Numbered from the stretch's first letter, positions 1 through 8,274 are shown. The stretch: DNA of 64,000 nucleotides from Leucobacter celer subsp. astrifaciens (GCF_001273835.1 NZ_JHEI01000136.1:310001-374000), one strand, 5' to 3'. A program made the numbers and translations. The notes: generated by a model not told the origin, from the letters alone.

Positions 1-465
1 ACGAGGCTCATCGGGGACGCGGTGAACGACGTCCGTATCGTCGGCCCCGAGCACGAGTGGCTGCTCGAGCTGCCCGCCCAACCGGTCATCGTGGTGGGCG
101 ATGCGCGGCGCCTGCATCAGGCCGTGGTCAACCTGCTGACCAACGCACGGGTGCATACGCCCCCGGGCACACGCGTCACCGTGCTGCTGGAGGATCGACC
201 GGAGCGGGCGGTGATCGAGGTGCGGGACACCGGGCCGGGCATCCCCCCGGACCGGCTCCCGGAGCTGTTCGAGCGCTTCACCAGGGGAGACGACTCCCGA
301 GCGCGCGCCACGGGCAGCACCGGTCTGGGGCTCGCGATCGTGCAGGGGATCGTCGAGGGACACGGCGGCGAGGTGCACGCCACGAGTCGCGCGGGGGACA
401 CGCGGTTCAGCCTGGAGCTGCCGCGGGACGGCTCAGCCGGCGCGAGGGGCGGCCATAGCATTTGA
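1..465 (+). CDS. Sensor histidine kinase, C-terminal part (5' end cut by window)
   Basis: The reading frame is open from base 1 and stops with TGA at 463-465, so only the last 154 residues are present. They form a HATPase_c domain: an N box (HQAVVNLLTNA), a G1 box (DTGPGIPPD), an F box (FERFTRGDDSRA) and a G2 box (GSTGLGLAIV). This is the ATP-binding half of a two-component sensor kinase that phosphorylates a conserved His, which lies outside the window. The sensor domain and the partner response regulator are not visible, so the signal cannot be named. The stop codon overlaps the -35 element of the following iron-uptake promoter, so the two genes are probably separate transcription units. 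Confidence 0.93.
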   Translation, partial: TRLIGDAVNDVRIVGPEHEWLLELPAQPVIVVGDARRLHQAVVNLLTNARVHTPPGTRVTVLLEDRPERAVIEVRDTGPGIPPDRLPELFERFTRGDDSRARATGSTGLGLAIVQGIVEGHGGEVHATSRAGDTRFSLELPRDGSAGARGGHSI

Positions 466-490
466 CAATTTAGGCATGCCTAACCATCAT
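462..490 (+). promoter_or_regulatory. Sigma70-type promoter with DtxR/IdeR-like iron box in its spacer
   Basis: TTGACA at 462-467 is a perfect -35. CATCAT at 485-490 is a 4/6 match to -10 with 17 bp spacing. The spacer contains the perfect 14-bp palindrome TTAGGCATGCCTAA (470-483). The 19-mer at 470-488 matches the DtxR/IdeR consensus TWAGGTWAGSCTWACCTWA at 15 of 19 positions by hand count. A regulator bound here would block RNA polymerase, as expected for iron-repressed siderophore uptake genes. The match is seen in the sequence; the identity of the regulator is inferred. Confidence 0.75.
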
Positions 491-557
491 GTGATGTGGT
501 GCGCGAACGGTGCGCCTCGAGCGGAGTCGCTCGACGATCCAGCAGAAGGGAACGCTC

Positions 558-1598
558 TTGCGCGTCTCACGTCTTCTCCGCGGTGCAGCCGCACTCTCGC
601 TCACCGCCGTGCTCGCCGCCTGTTCATCGGGAGGTGCGGCGCAGACCGGATCCGAGAGCGCCGGCTCGAGCGAGGGCTTCCCGATCGAGATCGAGCACGT
701 CTACGGCACGACCACCATCACGGAGCGTCCCGAGCGCGTCGCCACGGTCGCCTGGGCGAACCACGAGGTGCCGCTCGCGCTCGGAGTCGTGCCGGTGGGG
801 ATGAGCAAGGCCACCTGGGGCGATGACGACGGCGACGGGGTGCTGCCCTGGGTCGAGGACCGGCTCGAGGAGCTCGGCGCCGAGACGCCCGTGCTCTTCG
901 ACGAGACCGACGGCATCGACTTCGAGGCCGTCGCCGACACCGAGCCCGATGTGATCCTCGCGGCCTACTCCGGCCTCACCGAGGAGGACTACCGCACGCT
1001 CTCGAAGATCGCTCCGGTGGTCGGCTATCCCGAGACGCCGTGGGGCACCTCGCTCGAGGACATGATCTCGCTCAACTCGACGGCGCTCGGTCTGCAGCCG
1101 GAGGGCGAGCAGCTCATCGAGGATCTGCATGCGCAGGTCGAGGACTCGCTCGCCGCGCACTCCGAACTCGAGGGCAAGAAACTGCTCTTCGCCTACTTGA
1201 ACCCCTCCGATCTCTCGACGATCGGCTTCTACACCGTGCACGACACCCGCCCCGGCTTCCTCGCGGACCTGGGGCTGCCGCAGCCGGAGATCGTCGCTGA
1301 AGAGAGCGCGAAGACCGAGGACTTCTACGTCGAGCTCAGCTCGGACGTGGCCGACCGCTTCGCCGACGTCGACGTGCTCGTCACCTACGGCGATCCCGAG
1401 GGGGCGTTCGTGAAGCAGATCCAGGCCGACCCGCTGCTCTCGAAGATCCCCGCGGTGGCCCAGGGCCGGATCGCGATCCTCGAGGACGCGACGCCGCTCG
1501 CGGCCTCGGCGAACCCCTCGCCGCTCTCCATCGGGTGGGGCATCGACGACTACTTCGCGCTGCTCGCGGCCGCGACCGAGGGTCAGAGCGGGGAGTGA
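558..1598 (+). CDS. Iron-siderophore ABC transporter substrate-binding lipoprotein
   Basis: 346 residues from a TTG start at 558, chosen because AGAAGGG (543-549) lies 8 bases upstream and because the product then begins with a compact lipoprotein signal: MRVSRLLRG, a hydrophobic run, then lipobox LAAC followed by SSGG. The body is a type III periplasmic-binding fold (FepB/TroA-like): an early domain with ERPERVATVAWANHE, a middle helix, and a C-terminal lobe ending PLSIGWGIDDYFALL. It would capture ferric-siderophore at the outer face of the membrane and hand it to the two permeases encoded next. The stop TGA is shared with the next start (GTGA overlap), so translation is probably coupled. 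Siderophore specificity cannot be read from the sequence. Confidence 0.93.
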   Translation: MRVSRLLRGAAALSLTAVLAACSSGGAAQTGSESAGSSEGFPIEIEHVYGTTTITERPERVATVAWANHEVPLALGVVPVGMSKATWGDDDGDGVLPWVEDRLEELGAETPVLFDETDGIDFEAVADTEPDVILAAYSGLTEEDYRTLSKIAPVVGYPETPWGTSLEDMISLNSTALGLQPEGEQLIEDLHAQVEDSLAAHSELEGKKLLFAYLNPSDLSTIGFYTVHDTRPGFLADLGLPQPEIVAEESAKTEDFYVELSSDVADRFADVDVLVTYGDPEGAFVKQIQADPLLSKIPAVAQGRIAILEDATPLAASANPSPLSIGWGIDDYFALLAAATEGQSGE

Positions 1599-2641
1599 CC
1601 CTGACGGCGGCCTCGGCTGCGGCTCCCGCGGTCGAGGCGCTGCGGCGCAGCACCGCCAGACGCACGGTCTGGCTGCTGGTGCTCGTCGTGCTCGTGCTGC
1701 TGCTCTGCGTGGCCTCGGTGGCGATCGGCGCCCGCACCGTGAGTCTCGCCGAGGTCGTCGGCGCGCTCCAGGGGTCGTCGGAGACCGTGGGTGAGGGGGC
1801 GGTGCTGAAGCGGCTGCCGCGCACCGTGCTCGCGGCGCTCGTCGGCGCCGCCCTGGCGGTGGCGGGAACCGCGATGCAGGCGGTCACCCGCAACCCGCTC
1901 GCCGAACCCGGCATCATGGGGGTGTCGAGCGGTGCGGCGCTCGCGGTCGTCGCGAGCATCAGCTTCCTCGGGGTGCACCGGCCCTTCGCACTGATGGGCA
2001 TCGCGATCGCCGGCGCGGCGTTCGCGGCCGTCTTCGTGTATATCGTCGGTTCCCTCGGCAGCGGCGGGCCGACCCCCTACAAGCTGGCGCTGGCCGGCGC
2101 CGCGAGCGCGGCGGCGTTCATCTCGCTCACGAACGCGATCATGCTGCCCCGCGTCGATCTGCTGCGCACCTTCCAGTTCTGGCGCGTCGGCAGCGTCGGC
2201 GGGGCGAGCTGGGAGAGCATCTCCGTCGCGCTGCCGTTCCTCGTGGCCGGCGGCCTGATCTGCGTGTGGACCGCCCGCGGTATGAACTCCCTCGCGCTGG
2301 GCGACGCCCTGGCCACGGGACTCGGCGAGCACGTGATGCGCACGCGCGCCATCGCGGCGTGCGGCGCGGTCGTGCTGTGCGGCGCGGCCACCGCGGTCGC
2401 GGGGCCCATCGGCTTCGTCGGGCTGCTGGTGCCGCACCTCTGCCGCACCCTCATCGGCCCCGATCATCGCTGGCTGATCCCGTGCTCCGCGCTGGCCGGC
2501 GCGGTGCTGCTGCTCGGTGCGGATGTGCTCGGCCGGGTGATCGCACGGCCGGAGGAGGTCGAGGTGGGCGTGGTGACCGCGTTCCTCGGCGCGCCCTTCC
2601 TCATCTGGATCGTGCGCCGGCAGAAAGTGCGGGAGCTGTGA
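1595..2641 (+). CDS. FecCD-family iron-siderophore ABC permease, first subunit
   Basis: 348 residues from GTG at 1595, overlapping the preceding stop by 4 bases. The N terminus is a short Arg/Ala-rich segment followed by a transmembrane helix (WLLVLVVLVLLLCVASVAIG). FecCD hallmarks follow: LKRLPRTVLAALVGAALAVA, TAMQAVTRNPLAEPGIMGVSSG, and GPIGFVGLLVPHLCRTLIG near the C terminus, the site that contacts the ATPase. About ten hydrophobic helices fit the family. It forms a heterodimeric channel with the next gene's product for ferric-siderophore import. An upstream in-frame start would overlap the lipoprotein gene by about 60 bases and is less likely. Confidence 0.95.
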   Translation: MTLTAASAAAPAVEALRRSTARRTVWLLVLVVLVLLLCVASVAIGARTVSLAEVVGALQGSSETVGEGAVLKRLPRTVLAALVGAALAVAGTAMQAVTRNPLAEPGIMGVSSGAALAVVASISFLGVHRPFALMGIAIAGAAFAAVFVYIVGSLGSGGPTPYKLALAGAASAAAFISLTNAIMLPRVDLLRTFQFWRVGSVGGASWESISVALPFLVAGGLICVWTARGMNSLALGDALATGLGEHVMRTRAIAACGAVVLCGAATAVAGPIGFVGLLVPHLCRTLIGPDHRWLIPCSALAGAVLLLGADVLGRVIARPEEVEVGVVTAFLGAPFLIWIVRRQKVREL

Positions 2642-3663
2642 GCGCGGCGCTGATCGCGGCGGGGCGCCGGCGTCGGCTGCGCCGCCGCGGAGTCGCGATC
2701 GCCGGGCTCGCCGCCGCCGTGCTGATCGCCTTCGCGCTGACCCTCATGGTCGGCCGCACGTTCTACGGCCTCGACCAGGTGATCCCGGTCCTGCTCGGCG
2801 AGCCGGTGCCCGGAGCGGCGTTCACCGTGAGCGAGCTCCGCCTGCCGCGCGCGACGCTGGCCGTGCTCGCGGGGTTCGCCTTCGGAGTCGCCGGCGCCAC
2901 GTTCCAGACGATGCTGGGCAACCCCCTGGCATCGCCGGACATCCTCGGCGTGAGCTCCGGTGCCGGGGCCGCCGCCGTGTTCGGGATCATCGTGCTCGGG
3001 CTGAACGACTCGGCGACCTCCGTCTTCGCGCTCGCCGGGGCGCTCGCGACGGCCGCGGCGATCTTCCTGCTGTCGAACCGGGGCGGCTTCGTCGGAACCC
3101 GCTTCATCCTGATCGGCATCGGCCTCGCCTCGATGCTGCAGAGCATCACCTCGTACATGCTCGCCCGGGCGGCCGAGTGGGACATCCAGCGGGCCATGCA
3201 GTGGCTCACCGGCAGCCTCAGCGGGGCCAGCTGGGAGCAGCTGCTGCCGCTCGCGCTCGCGACGGCCGCGCTGCTGCCCGTGCTGCTGCTCGGCGCCCGT
3301 TCGCTCGAGCTGCTGCGGTTCGGCTCGGACGCGGCGACGGCGCTGGGAGTGCCCGTGGGGCGCGCCCGTCTCGTGCTGATCGTCGCCGCCGTCGCCCTGC
3401 TCGCCTTCGCCACCGCCGGCAGCGGACCCATCATGTTCGTGGCGTTCATGGCCGGTCCGATCGCCGCCCGCCTCACCGGGCCCGGCTCGTCGACCCTCGT
3501 CCCGGCGGGCCTCACGGGGGCCCTGCTCGTGCTGCTCGCCGACCTGGTCGGGCAGAACCTGCTCGGCGAGCGCTACCCCGTCGGCGTCGTCACGGGTGTG
3601 CTCGGCGCGCCCTACCTGATCCTCCTCCTCATCCGCATGAATCGCACAGGACAGACCTCATGA
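2638..3663 (+). CDS. FecCD-family iron-siderophore ABC permease, second subunit
   Basis: 341 residues from GTG at 2638, again overlapping the previous stop as GTGA. Family signatures are visible: ELRLPRATLAVLAGFAFGVA, GATFQTMLGNPLASPDILGV, and the C-terminal GPIMFVAFMAGPIAARLTGP, the coupling region that in the partner reads GPIGFVGLLVPHLCRTL. The protein is hydrophobic throughout with a basic N terminus (GRRRRLRRRG). It pairs with the first permease and the ATPase whose start codon overlaps this gene's stop. The string of 4-base overlaps indicates one polycistronic, translationally coupled message under the upstream iron box. Confidence 0.95.
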   Translation: MSAALIAAGRRRRLRRRGVAIAGLAAAVLIAFALTLMVGRTFYGLDQVIPVLLGEPVPGAAFTVSELRLPRATLAVLAGFAFGVAGATFQTMLGNPLASPDILGVSSGAGAAAVFGIIVLGLNDSATSVFALAGALATAAAIFLLSNRGGFVGTRFILIGIGLASMLQSITSYMLARAAEWDIQRAMQWLTGSLSGASWEQLLPLALATAALLPVLLLGARSLELLRFGSDAATALGVPVGRARLVLIVAAVALLAFATAGSGPIMFVAFMAGPIAARLTGPGSSTLVPAGLTGALLVLLADLVGQNLLGERYPVGVVTGVLGAPYLILLLIRMNRTGQTS

Positions 3664-4634
3664 CCGCAGCATCCCACCAGCTGGCCGCCGAGGGGCTCAG
3701 CATCGCCTACGGCGATCGACGCATCCTCGACGGTCTCGACCTGGCATTCGAGCCCGGCCGCATCACCGCGATCGTCGGCCCCAACGGCTGCGGCAAGTCG
3801 ACGCTGCTGCGCAGCTGCGCGAGACTGCTCAAGCCGGAGGACGGGGCGGTGACGCTCGACGGCCGCGCCATCCACACCCGGTCGACGAAGGAGCTCGCGC
3901 GCGTGCTGGGTCTGCTGCCACAGAATCCCATCGCGCCGGAGGGCATCACGGTGGCGGATCTCGTCGGGCGCGGCAGGCACCCGCACCAGCGCGCCATGGC
4001 GCGCTGGAACGCGCGCGACTACGAGGTGGTCGCCGCCTCGCTGGACTCCACGGGTACCGGCGACCTCGCCGATCGCGCCGTCGACGAGCTCTCGGGCGGG
4101 CAGCGCCAGCGGGTCTGGATCGCCATGGCGCTCGCCCAGGAGACGGAGGTGCTGCTGCTCGATGAGCCGACCACCTACCTGGACGTCACCCACCAGCTCG
4201 AGGTGCTCGACCTGCTCCGGGAGCTGAACCGGGAGCGCGGCACCACGATCGTGATGGTGCTGCACGATCTCAACCTCGCCGCGCGCTACGCCGACGTGCT
4301 CGTCGCGGTGCGCGAGGGCAGCGTCCGGGCGGTCGGGGCGCCCGCGGCGGTGCTCGACCCACCACTCGTGCGCGAGGTGTTCGCGCTCGATTGCCAGGTG
4401 ATCGCGGACCCGGTCTGCGGCACCCCACTCGTCATCCCGATCGGAAGGCATCATGTCAGCAGCACGACAGACGCAGGCAGCACGACAGACGCAGGCGACC
4501 CAGCAGACCCAGGCGACCCAGCAGACGCAGGCGACTCAGCAGACGCTTCAGACCCCGTTCGCGGTGCGGCGGGCGAGGGTGCAGGGGGTGGACCGGGTCT
4601 CGCCGACGTTCGTCAGGGTGACGTTCGGCGGTGA
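3660..4634 (+). CDS. Iron-siderophore ABC transporter ATPase with repeat-derived C-terminal tail
   Basis: 324 residues from ATG at 3660 (ATGA overlap with the permease stop). Walker A GPNGCGKST is at about 40-48, signature LSGGQ at 144-148, Walker B LLLDEP at 165-170, and the H-loop His is near 202. The normal FecE/FepC fold ends at about residue 265 (TPLVIPIGRHH). The frame then runs on for about 60 residues of low-complexity Asp/Pro/Ala/Thr sequence because it reads through an 18-bp tandem repeat that is also coded in another frame as the start of the next gene. The two genes overlap by 182 bases, an unusually long same-strand overlap. Whether the tail matters is unknown; the ATPase assignment itself is secure. 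Confidence 0.93.
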   Translation: MTAASHQLAAEGLSIAYGDRRILDGLDLAFEPGRITAIVGPNGCGKSTLLRSCARLLKPEDGAVTLDGRAIHTRSTKELARVLGLLPQNPIAPEGITVADLVGRGRHPHQRAMARWNARDYEVVAASLDSTGTGDLADRAVDELSGGQRQRVWIAMALAQETEVLLLDEPTTYLDVTHQLEVLDLLRELNRERGTTIVMVLHDLNLAARYADVLVAVREGSVRAVGAPAAVLDPPLVREVFALDCQVIADPVCGTPLVIPIGRHHVSSTTDAGSTTDAGDPADPGDPADAGDSADASDPVRGAAGEGAGGGPGLADVRQGDVRR

Positions 4635-5496
4635 CGCGCTGCGCGAGGTCGGCAACCCCGGGCGCACGCTCGACCAGCGCATCAAGCTGATCTTCCCGTC
4701 CGCTTCGGGAGGGCTGCCCGCGCTCGCCGATGAGGCGGAGTGGTACGCGGCCTGGCTCGCGATCCCCGAGGACGCGAGGGGGTCGATGCGGACCTACTCG
4801 ATCCGCGACCTGCTCGTGGCGGAGGACGGCGAGACGAGTCTCGTCGTCGACTTCGTGCTGCACCTCGAGGCCGGCGCCACCGGCCCGGCCTCGCTCTGGG
4901 CGAGCCGCGCAGCCGTGGGCGATGAACTGCTCGTCGTCGCCCCGCGCCGCGGACGCCTCGACGGCGGCGGGATCGAGTTCGAGCCGGGCGGTGCCGGGAC
5001 CGTGCTGCTCGCCGGCGATGAGACGGCCGCTCCCGCGATCGCGCGTATCCTCGAGGAGCTGCCCGCGGATGCTCGCGGCGTCGCGTTCATCGAGGTGCCG
5101 GTGCCGGCGGATCGCCTGGACGTCGCGGCGCCTGCCGGAATCGAGCTGCGCTGGCTGCCGCGCGGCGAGGCCCTGCACGGAACGGCGCTCATCCCGGCGG
5201 TGCTGGCCTACCTGGACGAGCGCGCGCAGGTGAGCGCCGAGGACATCGCGCCGGAGGAGCACGGCGGGGGCGCCGGCGCGGAGCAGTTGCTCTGGGAGAC
5301 CCCGCAGTACTCGGGGCTGGGCGAGGCGCTCGAGGTCGAGGCCGACCCCGACCACCACGAGCGCTACTTCTGGATCGCGGGGGAGAGCGGGGTGGTGACG
5401 ACGCTGCGGCGCCATCTGGTGCGCGAGCTCGGGATCGCCCGTTCGCAGGTCGCCTTCATGGGCTACTGGCGGCGCGGGGTGGCGATGAAGGGCTGA
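4453..5496 (+). CDS. Siderophore-interacting protein (FAD-dependent ferric-siderophore reductase)
   Basis: 347 residues from ATG at 4453. The SIP family (FAD-binding domain, then a C-terminal SIP domain) is recognised by TPFAVRRARVQGVDRVSPTF, the FAD-binding RTYSIRDL (R-x-Y-S), WASRAAVGDELLVVAPR, LLAGDETAAPAIARIL and the C-terminal WIAGESGVVTTLRRHL and SQVAFMGYWRRG. Such proteins reduce imported ferric-siderophore in the cytoplasm, using FAD and NAD(P)H or ferredoxin, to release iron. Its first 32 residues are five copies of a Gln/Thr/Ala hexapeptide (ARQTQA or TQQTQA), not part of the fold. Its last codons lie in a second 18-bp repeat and overlap the convergent glycosylase gene by 34 bases. 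Confidence 0.93.
   Translation: MSAARQTQAARQTQATQQTQATQQTQATQQTLQTPFAVRRARVQGVDRVSPTFVRVTFGGDALREVGNPGRTLDQRIKLIFPSASGGLPALADEAEWYAAWLAIPEDARGSMRTYSIRDLLVAEDGETSLVVDFVLHLEAGATGPASLWASRAAVGDELLVVAPRRGRLDGGGIEFEPGGAGTVLLAGDETAAPAIARILEELPADARGVAFIEVPVPADRLDVAAPAGIELRWLPRGEALHGTALIPAVLAYLDERAQVSAEDIAPEEHGGGAGAEQLLWETPQYSGLGEALEVEADPDHHERYFWIAGESGVVTTLRRHLVRELGIARSQVAFMGYWRRGVAMKG
4459..4548 (+). repeat. Five tandem copies of an 18-bp repeat at an overlapping gene junction
   Basis: The copies start at 4459, 4477, 4495, 4513 and 4531. Copies 1 and 2 are identical (GCAGCACGACAGACGCAG); copies 3 and 4 differ from each other at one base; copy 5 diverges at its end. The array is read in two frames: as hexapeptides at the N terminus of the siderophore-interacting protein, and as an Asp/Pro/Thr-rich tail on the ABC ATPase. 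Because 18 is a multiple of 3, copy-number change keeps both frames open. Confidence 0.95.
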
Positions 5497-6167
5497 GCGC
5501 CGATGAAGGGCTGAGCGCCGATGAAGGGCTGGGCGCCGCGGCCGGGACGGAACGCCGAGACCGTCGGATCGCCCGCGATCCAGAAGCGCCACGGGAACGC
5601 GGCACCACCGGCCTCGCCCGCCACGCCGACGCGCGGGCCGCTCGCGAGGTTCTCGGGCGAGGGGAGCCCGGCCTCATCGGACAGTCGCAGCGCGAACGGC
5701 GCCGCGAAGAGGTCGCGGCCGTCGTGGGTCTCGCGCCGGATCCCGAGGGCCGCGGCCAGGTTGCCGGGCCCCCGCGCCAGCATCCGCTCGGCGATCTGCG
5801 CGCCGCGCTTCGCTGAGCGCCGCCCCTGCGCCAGTTCGATGCCCGAGACGACCTCGCCGGCCCGGATCAGCACTCCCGAAGCGCTGCCCTCGGGCGAGCA
5901 CACCATGTTGAGCGCGAAGTGCATGCCGTAGCTGAAGTAGACGTAGGCGTGGCCCGGCGGACCGAACATCGAGGCGTTGCGCTCGGTGCGGCGGTCCTTC
6001 GAGTGGGACCCCGGGTCGTAGGGGCCGTCGACGCCCACGCCGTGATAGGCCTCGACCTCCGTGATGCGCACCGTGACGCCGCCCTCCGGCGCGTCGACCG
6101 TGAGCAGCCCGCCGAGCAGCCGCGGAGCCACCTCCAGCGCGGGGGAGAGGAACAGCTCGCGGGTCAT
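5463..6167 (-). CDS. mpg: DNA-3-methyladenine glycosylase (AAG/Mpg family)
   Basis: 234 residues. The family fold is clear: LSPALEVAPRLLGGLL at the N terminus, the catalytic region ITEVEAYHGVGVDGPYDP with the conserved Glu and Tyr, RNASMFGPPGHAYVYFSYGM, LNMVCSPEG and LIRAGEV, then LARGPGNLAAALGI. It excises alkylated purines to start base-excision repair. The C terminus carries three in-frame copies of GAQPFI, encoded by an 18-bp tandem repeat that also holds the stop of the convergent siderophore-interacting protein gene. Family members normally end soon after the FWIAGDP-type motif, so the repeated tail is probably an accidental extension. Confidence 0.93.
   Translation of the reverse strand: MTRELFLSPALEVAPRLLGGLLTVDAPEGGVTVRITEVEAYHGVGVDGPYDPGSHSKDRRTERNASMFGPPGHAYVYFSYGMHFALNMVCSPEGSASGVLIRAGEVVSGIELAQGRRSAKRGAQIAERMLARGPGNLAAALGIRRETHDGRDLFAAPFALRLSDEAGLPSPENLASGPRVGVAGEAGGAAFPWRFWIAGDPTVSAFRPGRGAQPFIGAQPFIGAQPFIATPRRQ
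5483..5536. repeat. Three tandem copies of an 18-bp repeat at a convergent gene junction
   Basis: Copies at 5483-5500, 5501-5518 and 5519-5536; the unit is CGATGAAGGGCTGAGCGC, and the third copy has one A-to-G change. It lies where the plus-strand siderophore-interacting protein gene ends (its TGA is in copy 1) and the minus-strand glycosylase gene ends, giving the glycosylase three GAQPFI units. The same gene has another 18-bp array at its 5' end. Confidence 0.95.
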
Positions 6168-6293
6168 GCCCCCATTCTCCCAGGCGCCCCGCCCCGACGC
6201 GGGAGGCTACGCCGTCGGCGATCAGCGGGAGCGCCCGGACCCGCGTGCCGTACCCTGAAGGTGAGGCCCTGAACCGGCCGGAGGAGGTCGCAC

Positions 6294-6845
6294 GTGAGCC
6301 AGCAGCCCGTTCCCTATCGCGTCACGACGACGCGCCGCTTTCCGTGGTGGACCCTGCTGATCGCCGGGGTGCTCATCGCACTCGTCGGCGTCGGCTTCCT
6401 CATCTGGCCGTTCTTCGCCGGGAGCTGGGTGCTGGCGATCCTCTTCGGATCCGCGCTCATCGCCAACGGCCTCGCGCTGCTCACGCGCGGATCCTCCGCG
6501 TCCCTGATCGGCGGCCTGCTGCTGCTCATCGCGGGCGTGCTCGCGATCGTGTTCTCCGAGGTGACGGTGGCGGCGCTCGTGAGCTTCGTCGGGGCCGGGC
6601 TCATCGTGCTCGGGGCGATCTGGATCGCGGTGGCCGCCCGTCTGCCGGGGCGGCGGGCGCTCTCGATCCTGCCGGGCGCGCTCATGCTGCTCGGGGGCGT
6701 CACCGCGCTCGTGCTGCCCGCGCTGGCGCTCTCGATCGTCGCCGTGGTCGGCGGCCTCTGCCTGATCCTGATCGGGGTGCTCATCGTCTCGGCCGCTACC
6801 CGGCTGCGCCGCGTGAACGCGAGCGCCACCACGATCGTGATGTAG
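6294..6845 (+). CDS. HdeD/DUF308-family membrane protein
   Basis: 183 residues from GTG at 6294 with GGAGGT at 6283-6288. After a short cytoplasmic start (PVPYRVTTTRRFPWW) come six hydrophobic helices in three hairpin-like pairs, with internal similarity such as LLLIAGVLAIVF and LIVLGAIWIAVAARLPG. The pattern and size fit the DUF308/HdeD family. HdeD is linked to acid resistance in enterics, but the biochemical role is unknown and should not be transferred here. The gene is divergent from the glycosylase and convergent with the MFS transporter that follows. Confidence 0.8.
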   Translation: MSQQPVPYRVTTTRRFPWWTLLIAGVLIALVGVGFLIWPFFAGSWVLAILFGSALIANGLALLTRGSSASLIGGLLLLIAGVLAIVFSEVTVAALVSFVGAGLIVLGAIWIAVAARLPGRRALSILPGALMLLGGVTALVLPALALSIVAVVGGLCLILIGVLIVSAATRLRRVNASATTIVM

Positions 6846-6870
6846 TCCGCGACCCCGCCGAGTCCCGGGA

Positions 6871-8274
6871 TCAGCTGGGGCCGATCCCGCGGCCCGCGCC
6901 GCGCGCGGCGAACACGCCGAGCGCGGAGACGCCCGCGAACACCAGCAGGAGCAGTTGCGCCGAGCGCACGAGGTCGGGTGCGGCCATGTTGACGAGCACC
7001 CCGGCCAGTGCCGCGGAGAACGCACTGGCGATGATGAACACGGTGTTCACGGCGGCCGCGGCCTTCGCGCCCTCCTCCTCTCCCGTCGTGCTCCCGAACG
7101 CGGCGACGGTCAGGTGGGGGAAGCCCAGGCCGATGCCCGCGCCCGCGGCGAACAGGGATGCGAACCACAGCACCATGACGAGCGCTGAGGGCCCTTCGTG
7201 CTGGAGCAGGCCGAAGGCGGCGAGTCCTGCTCCGAGCACCAGCGGACCCGCGGTGATCAGCCCTCGCCGAGCCGTGTAGCGCGATGCGCCCGCGGTCAAG
7301 ACCTGCGTTACCGACCACCCGAGCGACAGCGCGGCGCCGAGCAGACCAGCCGTGAAGGGGTTCATGCCGCCGATCTCCTGCCCGAAGAGCGGGATGAAGG
7401 CCTCGGTGCCGATGCCGAAGGCCAGCACGGCGACTGCGAGGTACACCCACCGGAGCGAGGATCCCGGGGCGAAGGTGACCTTCGGGAGGATGCCGTTGCG
7501 GCCCCGGCTCTCGTGGCGGAGGAACCAGGCGCCCAGGGCGATTCCGACGACGATCGCGACCGCGGTGGATCCGCCCGTCGGCATGACGCCGGCGACGCCG
7601 ACGGCTGCCACGCCGCTCGCGAGCAGGACGAGGGACGCCCAGGGGATCGAGTCGCGCGATCGGGACCGCGTCGTGCGGGGCATCCACCGCAGCACGACGA
7701 GGCCGATGAGCGCCGAGACGATCGCCAGACCGACGAACGTCACGCGCCAGGCGTTCAACTGGGCGAACACGCCGCCGACGACCGGACCCACGATGTTGCC
7801 GACACCCCACATCGCCGACACCAGCGCTGCGCCGCGCGCCCAGAGCCGTTCAGGCAGCGCACGCTGGATGAGCGCGTAGCCGAGGCCGGCGAGCAGGCCG
7901 CCGCCGAGGCCCTGCACGGCGCGGCCGACGAGGAGCGCCCACATCCACGGGCTCATGGCGCACAGCAGCGATCCCAGGGCGAAGAGGCCCAGCGCCAACA
8001 GGTAGGCGCGCACCGCGCCCTGGCGCGTGAGGATCCTGCTCACGAGCATCGCACTGACGACGGAGGCGAGCAGGAACACCATCATCGTCCAGGCGTAGAA
8101 CTCCGACCCGCCGATCTCGCCCACGATCGTCGGCAGCAGGCTCGTGGTGAGGTACACGTTGCTCGCCTCGAGCAGCACACCGCCCGCGAGCACCGCCGCG
8201 ATCGGCGCGTACCGGGAGCCGAGCAGCTCCCGCCACGTCCCCGTCGGTGCGGTGCTGTGCTCAGTCGTCGTCAT
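6871..8274 (-). CDS. MFS transporter, probable SoxR-regulated drug efflux pump
   Basis: 467 residues from ATG at 8274 (GAAGGA about 7 bases upstream); a longer in-frame start at 8310 lacks such support. MFS features: AVLAGGVLLEASNVYLTTSL (helix 1), a loop with SRILTRQGAVRAYLL, GRAVQGLGGGLLAGLGYALI (motif C-like), and about 12 to 14 hydrophobic helices ending LLLLVFAGVSALGVFAARGA. The substrate is not readable. The gene is divergent from soxR, and the SoxR box in the shared gap lies inside a promoter reading toward it. A role in exporting redox-cycling or toxic compounds is therefore inferred from context. Confidence 0.88.
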   Translation of the reverse strand: MTTTEHSTAPTGTWRELLGSRYAPIAAVLAGGVLLEASNVYLTTSLLPTIVGEIGGSEFYAWTMMVFLLASVVSAMLVSRILTRQGAVRAYLLALGLFALGSLLCAMSPWMWALLVGRAVQGLGGGLLAGLGYALIQRALPERLWARGAALVSAMWGVGNIVGPVVGGVFAQLNAWRVTFVGLAIVSALIGLVVLRWMPRTTRSRSRDSIPWASLVLLASGVAAVGVAGVMPTGGSTAVAIVVGIALGAWFLRHESRGRNGILPKVTFAPGSSLRWVYLAVAVLAFGIGTEAFIPLFGQEIGGMNPFTAGLLGAALSLGWSVTQVLTAGASRYTARRGLITAGPLVLGAGLAAFGLLQHEGPSALVMVLWFASLFAAGAGIGLGFPHLTVAAFGSTTGEEEGAKAAAAVNTVFIIASAFSAALAGVLVNMAAPDLVRSAQLLLLVFAGVSALGVFAARGAGRGIGPS

